Shown here: piece by piece, positions 38,474 to 48,063 of the stretch | Layout of the letters: every line of letters starts with the position of its first letter | Numbering within the stretch: the stretch's first letter is position 1 | Source of the DNA: Pseudomonas sp. MMS21 TM103 | GTDB lineage: Bacteria; Pseudomonadota; Gammaproteobacteria; Pseudomonadales; Pseudomonadaceae | Direction of reading: 5' to 3' | NCBI RefSeq assembly: GCF_022132145.1 | Contig: NZ_JAJISP010000001.1 | Location: forward strand, 992,001-1,056,000 | DNA length: 64,000 nt | Notes under the pieces: generated by a model | Databases searched by the model: none | What the model saw: only the letters and a program-made list of their open reading frames with translations | Told to the model about the DNA's origin: nothing | Position numbers and translations under genes: made by a program

Positions 38474-40195
38474 ATGCGCCGCCTGAGTCGCGGTGCGGTG
38501 CCCTGGCGCCTGCTCGCCAGCTCGCTGTTGCTGCTGTTCGCCCTGGGCTTGCAAGCCGCCGAACAGCCCGGACGGGCGGCCATCGCCAGCGCCCACCCCG
38601 CCGCCACTGTCGCCGGCCAGGAAACCCTGACCCTGGGCGGCAATGCCTTCGATGCGGCGGTCGCCATCAGCGCCGCCCTGGCGGTGGTGGAGCCTTACAG
38701 TTCGGGCCTGGGGGGCGGCGGATTCTTTCTGCTGCGCGCTGCCGGCGAACAACCCAGCTATCGTTTTCTCGACGCCCGCGAGCGCGCGCCTCTGGCTGCC
38801 CACCCCGACCTCTACCGGCGCGACGGCGAGGTGCAGAAAGCGCTATCGCTCAACGGCCCGCTGGCCGCCGCCATTCCCGGACTGCCCGCCGCATTGGTGG
38901 TGCTGGCTGAACGCTTCGGCCGCCTGCCGTTGAACGACTCACTGGCGCCGGCGATTCGCCTGGCCCGCGACGGCGTGAGCATCGACAGGGTCTACCGGGA
39001 ACGGGCGAAATGGCGCCTGGCCGCCCTGCGTGACGACCCGGAAAGCGCACGGATATTCCTCGACGATGAACGCGAGATCCCCGCAGAGTTCGCCCTGCTG
39101 CGTCAGCCGGAGCTGGCCACGACCCTCGAACGCCTGGCCCGCGACGGCCATGCCGGCTTTTACGCCGGAGAAATCGCCGAGAAGCTGGTCAGCGGCGTAC
39201 GTGCTGCTGGCGGCATCTGGTCTATGCGCGACCTGGCCGAGTACCGGATCGTCGATCGCCAACCCTTGCGCGTGCCCCTGGCTGACGGTCGCGCGCTGAT
39301 CAGCGCGCCGCCACCGTCGGCGGGGGGCCTGGCCCTGGCGCAGAGCCTGCTGATTCTGCAACAACTGCCCTGGCGCCAGGCCGAACCGGGGCAACGCACG
39401 CATTTTGTCGTCGAAACGCTACGCCGTGCCTACCGCGATCGCGGCCTGCTCGGCGACCCGGACTTCGTCGCCAATCCGCAGCAGCAGTTGCTCGCGCCGA
39501 GCTACATCAAACAACTGGCCGACAGCGTCGATCCGGATAAAGCCACGCCCAGCGACAGCCTGCCACCCGCTGGTGGCTGGCACGAAGGCGACCATACCAC
39601 CCACTTCTCGGTGCTCGATGCCGACGGCAATGCAGTGGCCGCAACCTTGTCGATCAATCTGCCGTTTGGCGCCGCCTTCATCGCGCCCGGCACCGGCGTG
39701 CTGCTCAACGACGAAATGGACGACTTCGCCGCCGATGTCCAGGGCGCCAACGCCTACGGCCTGGCGGGCAGCCCGGCCAACGCCATCGCCGCCGGCAAGC
39801 GCCCGCTGTCGAGCATGAGCCCGAGCTTTATCGAAAGCCCCGCCGAGTTCGCCAGCTTTGGCACCCCTGGCGGCAGCCGCATCCCGAGCATGGTGCTGCT
39901 GGCGATGCTCGAGTACCTCGACGGCCAACCGATTGCCCGCTGGCCGAGTGTTGCCCGCTATCACCATCAATATCGCCCGGATCTGATCGAGCACGAACCG
40001 AACACCTTCAGCCCGGCACAGAGCGCCGCCCTGCGCGCCCGCGGCCATCAGCTCAAGGTTCTGCAGCGCAGCTACGGCAACCAGCAGGTGCTGTTCTGGG
40101 ACAAGTCGAGTCAGCGGGTAGAAGCCGCCAGCGACCCACGCGGCGTCGGCACCAGTGTAGTGATGAGGCCAGGTCAACTGCGCCGCGCCCCTTAG
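38474..40195 (+). CDS. ggt: Gamma-glutamyltransferase
   Basis: Periplasmic N-terminal-nucleophile hydrolase that cleaves or transfers the gamma-glutamyl group of glutathione. The 573-aa precursor has a signal peptide (LLASSLLLLFALGLQA), and self-processing is expected before Thr375 in DHTTHFSVLD, giving the small subunit. The oxyanion motif PLSSMSPS and GTPGGSRIP are present. It begins 4 bases after the ferredoxin stop. Confidence 0.95.
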   Translation: MRRLSRGAVPWRLLASSLLLLFALGLQAAEQPGRAAIASAHPAATVAGQETLTLGGNAFDAAVAISAALAVVEPYSSGLGGGGFFLLRAAGEQPSYRFLDARERAPLAAHPDLYRRDGEVQKALSLNGPLAAAIPGLPAALVVLAERFGRLPLNDSLAPAIRLARDGVSIDRVYRERAKWRLAALRDDPESARIFLDDEREIPAEFALLRQPELATTLERLARDGHAGFYAGEIAEKLVSGVRAAGGIWSMRDLAEYRIVDRQPLRVPLADGRALISAPPPSAGGLALAQSLLILQQLPWRQAEPGQRTHFVVETLRRAYRDRGLLGDPDFVANPQQQLLAPSYIKQLADSVDPDKATPSDSLPPAGGWHEGDHTTHFSVLDADGNAVAATLSINLPFGAAFIAPGTGVLLNDEMDDFAADVQGANAYGLAGSPANAIAAGKRPLSSMSPSFIESPAEFASFGTPGGSRIPSMVLLAMLEYLDGQPIARWPSVARYHHQYRPDLIEHEPNTFSPAQSAALRARGHQLKVLQRSYGNQQVLFWDKSSQRVEAASDPRGVGTSVVMRPGQLRRAP

Positions 40196-40288
40196 GTTGG
40201 GCGGGCCGCCCAGGTTAGCGGCGCCAGCCGCCGGAATCTGCGCAACCCAGCTTGGCGCCGACACGACTCGCCAAAAACCCTCGGAGTC

Positions 40289-42142
40289 TCAATCCGACCG
40301 GATCAGCGGTCCATCCTCGTCCACCAGTTGGCGCAGCGGGCGGAACAGTTCGTTACCCTCGCCCTGCCCGAGCAGCAGCACGTTGCGCAGGCTCTGCGTG
40401 ATACGACTGACATAGCCCAGATCATTCATCAGCGAGCTGGCCTGCTGGCCATTCAGCCGGTGTTCGCGCACAGCGGCGAACAAGCGCTGGCGAAAGGCGC
40501 TGTCGAAGTCGGCCGCGCCCTCGTCGAGCAGATGCAGGCGCTCATCCCAGAGCGTATCGGGCAGCTCGAGCTGGCCCAGTTCGCGCACTTCGTGAAGCAC
40601 CCCGAGCAGGTGTCGACGCAGCTCGAGATAGCTCTGACGGGCACTGCTGTCGTCCTGACGCAGGTAGCGACCGAGATTTTTCTGCAAATGCTTGGCATCT
40701 TTCACCGCATCGACCAGTTGCAGCGCTGCCAACTGGCAGCTGACCCAGAAGTGCTGATGCGCCTCATCGAGACTGACTTCAAGGCGACTCATGAAGCTCA
40801 GCAAGTCGCTGTACACCCCCTTGATGTGCCGCTGATAGAGTTGCTCGGCATCCAGCGCCCGCGGATCGGGGCGCGCGCTCAACAGGCGTTCGTCCTGGCG
40901 ACTGCGTTCGAGCTGATCCACCGGCACATAGAGCGCGTGGCAAATCACCTCCAGACTGAGACGGGCCAAGTGTTGCAACTCCAGCACCACCGCTTGAGCC
41001 GCGCTATCGGCACTGGCCAGGGCGCTGTCGTCCAGGTAACGGGCGCGCGTCGGCTCAGTCGCCGGTTCGGCCACCTCGGTGATCAGCACCCGGGGTTCTT
41101 CGCGGTCGGGCAGCCAGCGCTCCAGCAGATCCGCCAGCCAACCTTGCCACGGCCAGAACAAGCTCACGCCCATGGCGTTGAACAAGGTATGGAACAGCGC
41201 CAGCTGAATCAGCAGGTTGCCACCAAGGCCCATCGGCGCCGTCAGCCACTGCACCAGCAGGGCCAATGGCATCAGCAGGGCCAGCGCCAGGACGCCGGTG
41301 GTCAGGTTGAACAGCACATGCGCCAGGGCCAGCCGCTGTCCGGCACGGGAACCGCCGAGGGCGCCGATCACCGCCGTTACCGTACTGCCCAGGTTTGAAC
41401 CGATGGCGATTGCCAAGCCCTGTTCCAGCGCCAGCTGGCCACCCGCCAGGGCCGTCAGGGTGAGCATCAGGGTGGCATGGCTGGACTGCAGCAACACCGT
41501 GATCAGCAAGCCTGCGCCAATAAACAGCAGATGGCCGGCAATGCCGGGCAACTGATAGTGCAGGGGATTGAAGTCGCCGGCCACGCTGGAGAAGCCGGTC
41601 TTCATCTGGTCAATGCCAAGAAACAGGAAGGCCACACCCAAGACCACCCGACCGACAGCAGGCCCTCTCGGCCCGGTGAAACTGCCGAGCACGCCAAACA
41701 CCAGCAAAGGCAACGCCAGGGGGCCGAGACTGACGTTCTGCCCAGCCAGGGCCAGCAGCCAGATACCACTGGTGGTGCCCAGGTTGGCACCAAACAGGAT
41801 GGCGACTCCCGCCGCCAATTGGATCAGGCCGGTACTGAGGAAGGCGATGGTCAGCAGCGACACCAGTGAACTGGACTGCACCAGCATGGTGGCGCTCACG
41901 CCGAACATCAGGCTTTTGAAGGGCGTGGCAGTGCTCAGCGCCAGCAGGCGTTCCAGCTTGCCGCCGGCCAACTGGCGCAACCCTTCCTCGAGGCACTGCA
42001 TGCCGAACAGGAACAGTGCCAGGCCGGCACAAAGGCCAAGCCAGCCGGCACTGAACCAGAAGCTCAGGGCCAGCAGGACAAACAGGAAAATCCAGCTGAG
42101 CGACCGTAATCGCAGATGCAGGTGGCGGTCGGACTCAGGCAT
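40289..42142 (-). CDS. Na/Pi cotransporter family protein with PhoU-like domain
   Basis: A 617-aa membrane protein. The N-terminal two thirds contain about nine helices and the two QSS repeats of Na/Pi symporters (MLVQSSSLVSLLTIAF and VLLQSSHATLMLTLTA). The last 200 residues form a helical cytoplasmic PhoU-like region. Such proteins (YjbB/NptA type) move phosphate with sodium, often outward. It is convergent with ggt and upstream of no other gene in its unit; a small membrane protein gene precedes it by 21 bases. Confidence 0.93.
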   Translation of the reverse strand: MPESDRHLHLRLRSLSWIFLFVLLALSFWFSAGWLGLCAGLALFLFGMQCLEEGLRQLAGGKLERLLALSTATPFKSLMFGVSATMLVQSSSLVSLLTIAFLSTGLIQLAAGVAILFGANLGTTSGIWLLALAGQNVSLGPLALPLLVFGVLGSFTGPRGPAVGRVVLGVAFLFLGIDQMKTGFSSVAGDFNPLHYQLPGIAGHLLFIGAGLLITVLLQSSHATLMLTLTALAGGQLALEQGLAIAIGSNLGSTVTAVIGALGGSRAGQRLALAHVLFNLTTGVLALALLMPLALLVQWLTAPMGLGGNLLIQLALFHTLFNAMGVSLFWPWQGWLADLLERWLPDREEPRVLITEVAEPATEPTRARYLDDSALASADSAAQAVVLELQHLARLSLEVICHALYVPVDQLERSRQDERLLSARPDPRALDAEQLYQRHIKGVYSDLLSFMSRLEVSLDEAHQHFWVSCQLAALQLVDAVKDAKHLQKNLGRYLRQDDSSARQSYLELRRHLLGVLHEVRELGQLELPDTLWDERLHLLDEGAADFDSAFRQRLFAAVREHRLNGQQASSLMNDLGYVSRITQSLRNVLLLGQGEGNELFRPLRQLVDEDGPLIRSD

Positions 42143-42163
42143 TCAGTGCGCGGTCATGGGCAA

Positions 42164-42502
42164 TCACTGACGCTTGTTGTAACCATCCCCGGTGCATCCC
42201 AGGCAGCGCACGAAGGCCGCCTTGCCCGGCTCGACCACCAAGGCCCGGCCGGCCTCACCAATACCACCACCGGTGGCAGCGAACGGCAACGCCACGACAA
42301 ATACCCCGGCACCGATCACGGTAGCGGCGATCAGCAAGGGACGGGCAATCAGCAGATCCGCCACCATCGAGAAGGCACCTGGCGCCTCCGCCGTGTAGAG
42401 CGGATCGCCACTGGAATTTTGCACCACTTCCGCCTGTGCCGGCAGCGCCAGCAAGCCAGTGGTCAGCGCCAGGACAACAGCGGTTGAGCGAAACAGTTTC
42501 AT
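42164..42502 (-). CDS. Small exported membrane protein, function unknown
   Basis: A 112-aa protein with a Sec signal peptide ([14 protein letters not shown]) and one later hydrophobic segment ([20 protein letters not shown]). Two cysteines close together ([10 protein letters not shown]) near the C terminus stand out. I do not recognise a characterised family; similar proteins are common in Pseudomonas next to this transporter. It is 21 bases upstream of the Na/Pi gene and likely co-transcribed. Confidence 0.78.
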   Translation of the reverse strand: MKLFRSTAVVLALTTGLLALPAQAEVVQNSSGDPLYTAEAPGAFSMVADLLIARPLLIAATVIGAGVFVVALPFAATGGGIGEAGRALVVEPGKAAFVRCLGCTGDGYNKRQ

Positions 42503-42579
42503 CAGGGCGATCCTTCAGCTATTAGGAGTCAGTGCCAGTAACTATAACAGCGCTCTTGAAATTGTCAGCGTGACGTCCG

Positions 42580-43158
42580 TCAATCGCCATGAAAAGCGTA
42601 CTCAGGTTTTTTCGGGATATACGGCCGGAAGAAGGCGAAAATTTCCTTGAGATCGGCCGCCTCGTCGCCCGTGGGCCAGAAGGTCGGGCCAATCACCGCG
42701 CGGCGATGCTGATAATCCAGAGCGCAGAGCACGATGGGCACACCGGCACCTTGCGCTATGTGGTAGAAGCCCATTTTCCAGCGAGCAACCTGCTTGCGCG
42801 TGCCTTCGGGCGACAGCACCAGGATGAACTGTGCGTGGTCACGAAAGGCCTGCACCGCCTGCTCAACGGTGTTGTGCTGACGATCGCGAAAGATCGCCAG
42901 ACCGCCCCAGGCTCGCATCAGAGCGCCAAACGGCGGCCGAAAAATCGTTTGCTTGCCAAACCAGCGCACATTCAGGCCCAGGACGAACTTGACCGCGATA
43001 AAGATCACAAAGTCCCAGTTCGACGTATGGTGCGCACCGATCACCACGAACTTGTCGAGCTTCGGCAACTCGCCTTCAATGCGCCAGCCCATCAGCTTCA
43101 GGACGCCACATCCCAGCCATTCGGCCAGGCGGTTGCGCGGCGGGTAATTAGCGGACAT
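42580..43158 (-). CDS. Lysophospholipid acyltransferase family protein
   Basis: A 192-aa acyltransferase of the PlsC-like family with the catalytic HTSNWD (HX4D) at about residues 44-49 and the glycerol-3-phosphate-binding-type SPEGTR near 116-121. It is shorter than PlsC and belongs to a group of unknown acyl acceptor. It follows mutM on the same strand after 27 bases and may share its transcript. Confidence 0.88.
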   Translation of the reverse strand: MSANYPPRNRLAEWLGCGVLKLMGWRIEGELPKLDKFVVIGAHHTSNWDFVIFIAVKFVLGLNVRWFGKQTIFRPPFGALMRAWGGLAIFRDRQHNTVEQAVQAFRDHAQFILVLSPEGTRKQVARWKMGFYHIAQGAGVPIVLCALDYQHRRAVIGPTFWPTGDEAADLKEIFAFFRPYIPKKPEYAFHGD

Positions 43159-43185
43159 CTCGGCCTCGGCGGTTGCTGTCGTCTG

Positions 43186-43998
43186 TCAGCGCTGGCAGCG
43201 CGGGCAGTAGACACTGGCGCGCTGCCCCAGCTTGAGCTCACGCAAAGTGGTGCCGCAGCGCTTGCAGAACTCGCCGCCGCGGCCATAGACGAACAACTCC
43301 TGCTGGAAATAGCCCGGCTGGCCGTCACCGCCGACGAAGTCCCGCAGGGTGGTGCCGCCGCGCTCGATGGCATGGGCAAGGATGCGCTTGATCTGTTCCG
43401 CCAGGGTCATATAGCGCGCCCGGGAAATCGAACCGGCTTCGCGCCTTGGGTCGATACCGGCGGCGAACAAGGCTTCGCTCGCATAGATATTGCCGACCCC
43501 GACCACCACCGCGTTGTCCATGATGAAGGGTTTGACCGCCATCGACCGGCCACGCGACTGCTGATACAAACGCTCGCCGTCGAACGACTCGGTCAGCGGT
43601 TCCGGACCGAGCTTGCTGAGCAGCACGTGATGCAAGGGATCAGTGCTCCAGAGCAGCGCGCCGAAGCGCCGCGGGTCGGTGTAGCGCAGCGCCAGGCCGG
43701 ACTCCAACTCGATGTCGACATGCTCATGCTTGGCCGCCGGTAGACCGCACTCGACCAGACGCAGGCTGCCGGACATACCCAGGTGACTGATCAGGCTGCC
43801 GGTCTCGGCCTTGATCAACAAGTATTTGGCCCGCCGCTCGACACACTCGATGCGCTGGCCGGACAAGCGCACATCCAGGTCTTCCGGGATCGGCCAGCGC
43901 AAACGACGCTCGCGCACAATCACCTGGGTAACCCGCTGGCCCTCGAGAAAGGGAGCGATACCGCGGCGGGTGGTTTCGACTTCGGGCAGTTCAGGCAT
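43186..43998 (-). CDS. mutM: Formamidopyrimidine-DNA glycosylase
   Basis: Base-excision repair enzyme that removes 8-oxoguanine and Fapy lesions. The 270-aa product starts [12 protein letters not shown], where the Pro after Met is the catalytic nucleophile; this fixes the start at 43998 although an ATG two codons upstream is in frame. The conserved [20 protein letters not shown] follows (Lys for beta/delta elimination) and a C-terminal zinc finger has two CX2C pairs (CKRC and CPRC). Confidence 0.97.
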   Translation of the reverse strand: MPELPEVETTRRGIAPFLEGQRVTQVIVRERRLRWPIPEDLDVRLSGQRIECVERRAKYLLIKAETGSLISHLGMSGSLRLVECGLPAAKHEHVDIELESGLALRYTDPRRFGALLWSTDPLHHVLLSKLGPEPLTESFDGERLYQQSRGRSMAVKPFIMDNAVVVGVGNIYASEALFAAGIDPRREAGSISRARYMTLAEQIKRILAHAIERGGTTLRDFVGGDGQPGYFQQELFVYGRGGEFCKRCGTTLRELKLGQRASVYCPRCQR

Positions 43999-44236
43999 GG
44001 GCAATCAATCGGGCAGACAGGGGGTAGCGGATGTCTACCTTAGCAGGAAACCGCCCCTACCCAGGCGTTGGCGATGCCGCTGAACCGTCAGGCAACGGAC
44101 GCAGGCGGGCATCACCAGGAGGATCAACGGCGCGTGAAATGCCCACAGCTCGACATCGCGAGACTCCATCGACCTGGGCAATACCGCGCACCCTGCGCAC
44201 AAACCAGCCCGACAGGGCCGGTCTGGCGCGAGCCGA

Positions 44237-44626
44237 TCAGGCGTCGTCGCCGGCTGCAGCCTTGTAGGCGGCCGCATCGAGCAGCTTGTCCAGCTCGCTG
44301 ACATCGCTTGGCTTGAGCTTGAAGAACCAGCTGGCATAGGGGTCGCTGTTAACGCTCTCGGGACTGTCGGCCAGATCCTGGTTGATCGCGATCACCTCGC
44401 CGCCCACCGGCGTGTAGATATCGGATGCGGCCTTGACCGACTCCACCACCCCGGCCTCCTGACCGGCTGCCAGGGTCTTGCCGACTTCCGGCAGTTCGAT
44501 AAAGACCACGTCGCCCAAGGCTTCCTGAGCGTGATCGGAAATACCGACGGTGACCGTGCCATCGGCTTCCAGGCGGGCCCATTCGTGGCTGGTGGCGTAA
44601 CGCAGATCGGCGGGGATAGTGCTCAT
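44237..44626 (-). CDS. gcvH: Glycine cleavage system H protein
   Basis: Lipoylated carrier of the glycine cleavage complex that shuttles the aminomethyl group between GcvP, GcvT and dihydrolipoamide dehydrogenase. The 129-aa product has the lipoylation-site lysine in ESVKAASD. The ATG at 44626 gives the usual N terminus and follows GAGGAACGACAC. It lies downstream of gcvT, but a 383-bp gap containing a repeat element separates them. gcvP is not in the window. Confidence 0.97.
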   Translation of the reverse strand: MSTIPADLRYATSHEWARLEADGTVTVGISDHAQEALGDVVFIELPEVGKTLAAGQEAGVVESVKAASDIYTPVGGEVIAINQDLADSPESVNSDPYASWFFKLKPSDVSELDKLLDAAAYKAAAGDDA

Positions 44627-44694
44627 GTGTCGTTCCTCGTAAGACATGACGGCGACCGCGCCGTCAGGAGAATTTAGCAGGGGTTGGTCATAGT

Positions 44695-44899
44695 GGGTGC
44701 TTACAAAAGTAGCGAGCGATCGCCAGGCAAGGCGAAATCAGCCGAAACGCAGCGCAGCGGAGTAACCGCCGCCGGCTGCCCCGTAGGGCGAGCGAAGCAA
44801 AAACGCAGTGTACGAGTAGTACATGAGCATTTTAACTGGGCTCGCACTCGAGGCTAACTTCAACGCAGCATGGTCGAGCGCAGTAATGTGTAAACACCC
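44695..44899. repeat. MITE-like dispersed repeat between gcvH and gcvT
   Basis: The element of about 205 bp has imperfect terminal inverted repeats: GGGTGCTTACA at 44695-44705 and TGTAAACACCC at 44889-44899 (10/11). Inside, AACGCAG occurs three times. Parts such as GGCGAAATCAGCC and GAGTAGTACATGAGCATTTT look like a repeat I have seen in other Pseudomonas intergenic regions, but this is from memory. No coding frame, no clear target-site duplication. It accounts for most of the 383-bp gap 44627-45009; the rest shows nothing I recognise. Confidence 0.55.
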
Positions 44900-45009
44900 T
44901 CTTAGCGAAAGCACGTCATTGCAACCATAGCGCACACAACCGCACCCAGCGGGTGGCGGCGCGTCCGGATCCATCCGGGTTACAGGCTTGAAGCAGCCTG
45001 CAGTCGCGT

Positions 45010-46107
45010 TCAGATCAGGGCCTTGCCGTGGCGAACAAACATCGGCTTGACCACCCTGACCGGAAACCATTTACCGCGAATCTCGACTTCGGCGCGATCG
45101 CCAGTGGCGGTCGGTACGCGCGCCAGGGCGATGGACTTGCCAAGGGTCGGGGAGAAGCTGCCGCTGGTAATCTCGCCCTCGCCCACCCCGCCAACCCTCA
45201 CCACCTGATGGGCGCGCAGCACGCCACGCTCCTCCAGCACCAGACCGACCAGCTTGGACTGGGTACCAGCGCGCTTCAGTTCTTCCAGTACCTGGCGCCC
45301 GACAAACTGGCGACCGGCCGGTGCCCAGGCGATGCTCCAGGCCATGTTGGCCGCCAGCGGCGTGACGTTCTCGTCCATGTCCTGGCCGTACAGGTTCATC
45401 CCGGCCTCCAGGCGCAAGGTATCGCGCGCGCCCAGGCCGATCGGCGAGGTGCCGGCGCCGACCAGGTCATTGAAGAACGCCACAGCCTGATCGGCCGGCA
45501 ACATGATTTCCAGGCCATCCTCACCGGTGTAGCCGGTGCGGGCGATAAACCAGTCGCCTTCGGCCAGACCCTGGAACGGCTGGAGCTCGTGGATCAGGGC
45601 GGCGCGGGCCTGGCTCACCAGTTCACAGGTCTTGGCGCGGGCATGCGGGCCCTGGATCGCGAGCATGGCCAGTTCGCTGCGCTCATTCAGCTCGACGGCG
45701 AAAGCACCACTCTGCTGACGCATCCAGGCCAGATCCTTGTCGCGGGTAGCGGCATTGACCACCAGACGATAGCCGCTCTGCCCCTCGGCCGAGTCGGTGA
45801 GGTAGACGATCAGATCGTCGATCACCCCACCTTGCTCGTTGAGCATGGCGCTGTACAGGGCCTTGCCGGAGAGCTGCAGACTCTCCACGTCATTGGCCAG
45901 CAGGTGCTGCAAATAGGCCTTGGCCTGACTGCCGGATACATCGATCACGGTCATGTGGGAAACGTCGAAGACCCCACAGTCGCGACGCACCTGGTGATGC
46001 TCCTCGACTTGCGAGCCATAGTGCAGCGGCATGTCCCAGCCACCGAAATCGACCATCTTGGCACCTAACGCGAGGTGCAGGTCATAGAGAGGGGTGCGCT
46101 GTCCCAT
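45010..46107 (-). CDS. gcvT: Aminomethyltransferase (glycine cleavage T protein)
   Basis: Tetrahydrofolate-dependent subunit of the glycine cleavage system; it releases ammonia and forms 5,10-methylene-THF. The 365-aa product has [20 protein letters not shown] (starts near residue 17), the catalytic Asp in [10 protein letters not shown], and [14 protein letters not shown]. The ATG at 46107 (MGQRTPLYD) has AAGGAGACACCC upstream; the open frame to 46236 is not credible because that part shows no conservation. No glycine riboswitch was recognised in the 205-bp leader. Confidence 0.97.
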   Translation of the reverse strand: MGQRTPLYDLHLALGAKMVDFGGWDMPLHYGSQVEEHHQVRRDCGVFDVSHMTVIDVSGSQAKAYLQHLLANDVESLQLSGKALYSAMLNEQGGVIDDLIVYLTDSAEGQSGYRLVVNAATRDKDLAWMRQQSGAFAVELNERSELAMLAIQGPHARAKTCELVSQARAALIHELQPFQGLAEGDWFIARTGYTGEDGLEIMLPADQAVAFFNDLVGAGTSPIGLGARDTLRLEAGMNLYGQDMDENVTPLAANMAWSIAWAPAGRQFVGRQVLEELKRAGTQSKLVGLVLEERGVLRAHQVVRVGGVGEGEITSGSFSPTLGKSIALARVPTATGDRAEVEIRGKWFPVRVVKPMFVRHGKALI

Positions 46108-46312
46108 GGGTGTCTCCTTCCGGGCTTGGCGAAGCTGCGGGCTAGTGCTGAAGCCGGCTGAGCCCTTTGCATCAGGGCACTGGCACGAGCTGTGGTAATG
46201 ACGCGCCGCAGCGAATGGCGCGCATTGTAGCCGCAAGACCGCGGCGGGTCATCTTGGCCGTAGGCCATACTCGCGAAGCAGTACGCCGCATGGACCGGCG
46301 GCGCGGCCCGCC

Positions 46313-47929
46313 CTAGCCAGCCCGCCGCGCCGAGCGGCGGATCAGCAGGATCACCGGCAGCAGGCCGACCAGCACCAGGGTCAGGGCCGGCAACGCAGCG
46401 CGCGCCCATTCGCCCTCGCTGGTCATCTCGAACACCCGCACCGACAAGGTGCCCCAGCCGAAGGGGCGCATCAGCAGGGTCGCTGGCATTTCCTTGAGCA
46501 CATCGACGAACACCAGCAGCGCCGCCGACATCGCCCCCGGAACCAGCAGCGGCAGGTAGACCCGGAAGAACAGGCCAATGCCGCCGACACCAAGGCTGCG
46601 CGAGGCTTCCGGCAACGACGGCCGGATCCGCGCCAGGCTGTTCTCCAGCGGGCCGTATGCCACCGCCATGAATCGAATCAGGTACGCCAGCAACAAGGCC
46701 GACAGGCTGCCGAGCAGGATCGGCTTGCCGGCGCCGCCGAGCCAAGTGGACAGCGGAATCACCAGTTCGCGGTCAAGCACACTGAAGGCCAGCATGATTG
46801 CCACTGCCAGCATCGAACCCGGCAACGCATAGCCGAGATTGGCCAGACTGACGGTCGAGCGCATCAACCGGGTCGGCGCTTGACGGCGGGCGAAGGCCAG
46901 CAGCAAGGCCACACTGACCGTGATTAACGCGGCCATGCCACCGAGGTAGAGGGTGTGCAGAATCAGGGCGGTGTAGCGCTCGTCCAGGTCGAAACGACCG
47001 CGCTGCCAGAACCACACCAGCAACTGCAGCACGGGAATCACGAAACCGCAGGCGAACACCAGGCCGCACCAGGCGCTGGCGGCCAGTGCCTGGCCACCCT
47101 TGAGGTGATAGAGCGCCTTGACCCGGGGCCGCTCGCTGACCGGGCGCACGGCGCCGCGGGCACGCCGCTCGCCATAGAGCACCAGCATCACCGCGAGCAA
47201 CAGCAGACTGGCCAGTTGGGTGGCACTGGTCAGGCTGTAAAAGCCGTACCAGGTCTTGTAGATGGCCGTGGTGAAGGTATCGAAATTGAACACCGAGACC
47301 GCGCCGAAATCAGCCAGGGTCTCCATGATGGCCAGCGCCAGGCCGGCACCGATGGCCGGCCGCGCCATCGGCAGGGCCACCCGCCAGAACGCCTGCCAGG
47401 GGCTCTGCCCAAGCACCCGCGCCGCCTCCATCAGGCCCTTGCCCTGGGCCAGAAAGGCATTGCGCGCCAGCAGGTAGACATAGGGGTAGAACACCAGCAC
47501 CAGGACGATGATCACGCCGCCAGTGGAACGCACCGGCGGCAGGCGCAAGCCGGCGCCAAACCAGTCGCGCAGCAAGGTTTGCAGCGGCCCGGCGAAGTCC
47601 AGCAGGCCGACGAAGACAAACGCCAGGACATAGGCAGGAATGGCGAAGGGCAGCATCAGCGCCCAATCCAGCCAACGCCGCCCGGGAAATTCGCAGAGAC
47701 TGGTCAACCAGGCCAGGCTGACGCCGAGCACAGTGACGCCGACCCCGACCCCGAGCACCAGCATCAGGGTATTGCCGAGCAGGCGCGGCAACTGGGTCTG
47801 CCACAGGTGCGCCCAGATCTGCCGATCCACCTCATGCCAGCTGAACAGCAGCACGCTCAACGGCAGCAACACCAGCAGGGCAACGGCAAAGGCGATGGGG
47901 TACCAGCGACGCTGGGCAGGAAGGGCCAC
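46313..47929 (-). CDS. Fe(III) ABC transporter permease (HitB/FbpB type)
   Basis: A 538-aa inner-membrane permease made of two fused permease domains of about six helices each, as in FbpB/HitB. Each half has an EAA-like loop (EAARVLGQSPWQAFWRVALPMARP first part near residue 177, and EASRSLGVGGIGLFFRVYLP in the second). It starts with GTG, supported by GAGGATTCTGC. It follows the binding-protein gene after a 134-bp gap with a strong hairpin. The ATPase is not adjacent. Confidence 0.92.
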   Translation of the reverse strand: MALPAQRRWYPIAFAVALLVLLPLSVLLFSWHEVDRQIWAHLWQTQLPRLLGNTLMLVLGVGVGVTVLGVSLAWLTSLCEFPGRRWLDWALMLPFAIPAYVLAFVFVGLLDFAGPLQTLLRDWFGAGLRLPPVRSTGGVIIVLVLVFYPYVYLLARNAFLAQGKGLMEAARVLGQSPWQAFWRVALPMARPAIGAGLALAIMETLADFGAVSVFNFDTFTTAIYKTWYGFYSLTSATQLASLLLLAVMLVLYGERRARGAVRPVSERPRVKALYHLKGGQALAASAWCGLVFACGFVIPVLQLLVWFWQRGRFDLDERYTALILHTLYLGGMAALITVSVALLLAFARRQAPTRLMRSTVSLANLGYALPGSMLAVAIMLAFSVLDRELVIPLSTWLGGAGKPILLGSLSALLLAYLIRFMAVAYGPLENSLARIRPSLPEASRSLGVGGIGLFFRVYLPLLVPGAMSAALLVFVDVLKEMPATLLMRPFGWGTLSVRVFEMTSEGEWARAALPALTLVLVGLLPVILLIRRSARRAG

Positions 47930-47969
47930 GCAGAATCCTCGAAACTATGTTTTCGACGGCATAAACACA

Positions 47970-47993
47970 ACGCCCCGGACTAAGCCGGGGCGT
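47970..47993 (-). other. Hairpin between binding-protein and permease genes
   Basis: ACGCCCCGG and CCGGGGCGT form a perfect 9-bp stem with a 6-base loop. On the minus strand it is followed by TGTGTTTAT, a poor T tract. It may partly terminate transcription or protect the upstream mRNA. Confidence 0.65.
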
Positions 47994-48063
47994 GGAGTAT
48001 AACTGCAGCCTTGAGCAGGAAACCGAATCGAACCTGCCGTAGGCACTCAGACACTGACCTGAA

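Noticed and set aside
44738..45070. 110-aa minus-strand open frame between gcvT and gcvH
   Set aside because: It runs through the repeat element and the gcvT end, with no homology or ribosome binding site.
46108..46312. Glycine riboswitch upstream of gcvT
   Set aside because: No paired glycine-aptamer core was recognised in the leader; a covariance-model search would decide.
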